Source: Larix sibirica (Eukaryota; Streptophyta; Pinopsida; Pinales; Pinaceae). Taken from it: DNA of 20,019 nt. Numbering within the stretch: the first letter of the stretch is position 1; each line of letters starts with the position of its first letter. Under the pieces are notes generated by a model. The model was not told the origin of the DNA. It ran no database searches and saw only the letters and a program-made list of their open reading frames with translations. Shown here in pieces: positions 19,660 to 20,019 of this stretch. The stretch spans positions 12,944 through 32,962 of the forward strand of contig NWUY0300045179.1 in assembly GCA_004151065.3 (NCBI GenBank). Direction: 5' to 3'. The position numbers were made by a program, and so were the translations under genes.

Positions 19660-19952
19660 GTATTGAAACACTAAATACCTTCAAGCTCAATTACAATTTT
19701 TGCAAAGTGTAAGCCCCCTGTTCCAATTTAAAATGGAAGAGTTTACAAATGCCTCAAAAAATTATTCACCCTCTAAATTCAAATTTAGAGTGGATTTATG
19801 CAATATGTTTCCTCCTTACAATTTCCATAAGAACCATATATATCAATCGCCTATCAAATTAACTACAATATTCTCTTACATATCCAACAAAATAAGAACC
19901 ATCACTTAGCAAAAATTGTAATTAAGCTTGAAAGTATTTGGTGTTTCAATAT
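19660..19952. mobile_element. MITE-like element with 50 bp terminal inverted repeats
   Basis: The left arm (19660-19709) and the reverse complement of the right arm (19903-19952) match at 45 of 50 bases, starting TTGAAACAC and continuing through attacaatttttgc. The element from TTGAAAC to its inverted end (19663-19949) is 287 bp and codes for nothing, typical of a MITE. TA dinucleotides flank both ends, but the right one opens an AT microsatellite, so a TA target-site duplication cannot be proved. The interior contains a 20 bp near-palindrome (19771-19790). Confidence 0.75.
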
Positions 19953-20019
19953 ATATATATATATATATATATATGGTCCCATGGAAATTGTAAGGAGGAA
20001 ACATATTGCATAAATCCAC
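19790..20019. repeat. Second inverted repeat, 39 bp perfect arms, reaching the window edge
   Basis: The sequence at 19790-19828 (gtggatttatgcaatatgtt and onward) is the exact reverse complement of 19981-20019, 39 of 39 bases. The similarity extends inward as ggtcccat versus atgg-accat variants beside the (AT) tract. The right arm ends exactly at the window edge and very probably continues. It is interleaved with the MITE arms (order A, B, A-inverted, B-inverted), which fits an inverted partial copy of the same element on the far side of the (AT)13. Confidence 0.9.
19949..19974. repeat. (AT)13 microsatellite
   Basis: Thirteen AT dinucleotides directly follow the right end of the MITE-like element. 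Confidence 0.97.

Overview
The window looks like nuclear DNA from a land plant, probably one with a large, repeat-filled genome. A gymnosperm would fit, but the sequence does not prove it. The sequence is AT-rich. It holds the remains of a plant-type L1 LINE, with an endonuclease, a reverse transcriptase and a plant zf-RVT region. There is no intact cellular gene, no convincing tRNA or rRNA, and many short non-coding tandem duplications. No bacterial signature (operons, ribosome binding sites) is present.

Layout. Positions 1-3262, minus strand: a decayed LINE ORF2 that runs off the left edge, broken by several frame changes and stops. One motif A catalytic aspartate has become tyrosine. Positions 3711-4274, plus strand: an RNase H relic in a single frame with four stops, followed two bases later by a 5 x 32 bp minisatellite. 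Positions 5207-5431: an unrecognised 74-residue ORF, then a 16-A run. Positions 5808-7613, minus strand: reading frames that look like decayed coding sequence, including a 125-codon and a 129-codon open stretch, not assigned to a family with confidence. Positions 8200-9730, plus strand: scattered coding-like relics, an inverted repeat around (AT)13 and a 91 bp tandem duplication. Positions 9731-13759: mostly featureless AT-rich DNA with two short tandem duplications.

Positions 13772-15167 form an island that differs visibly in composition. It carries a long reading frame with two adjacent stops and is bounded by a 12 bp direct repeat (aaggtcaataca), with an A-rich stretch just before the right copy. 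That is the structure expected of a LINE-mobilised retro-insertion. Positions 15224-16042 hold a diverged tandem duplication of about 420 bp. Positions 16043-18300 hold coding-like fragments and a 78 bp tandem duplication. Positions 18332-18872 pack three unrelated tandem arrays (31, 41 and 45 bp). The right edge (19660-20019) has two interleaved inverted repeats: a 287 bp MITE-like element with 50 bp arms, then an inverted partial copy of its interior that leaves the window.

Nothing here works as a gene set. The window reads as a graveyard of retroelements overlain by many independent short duplications. I saw no convincing new biological system. The items most worth a second look are the retro-insertion, the MITE-like double inverted repeat and the unassigned minus-strand relic at 5808-7613.
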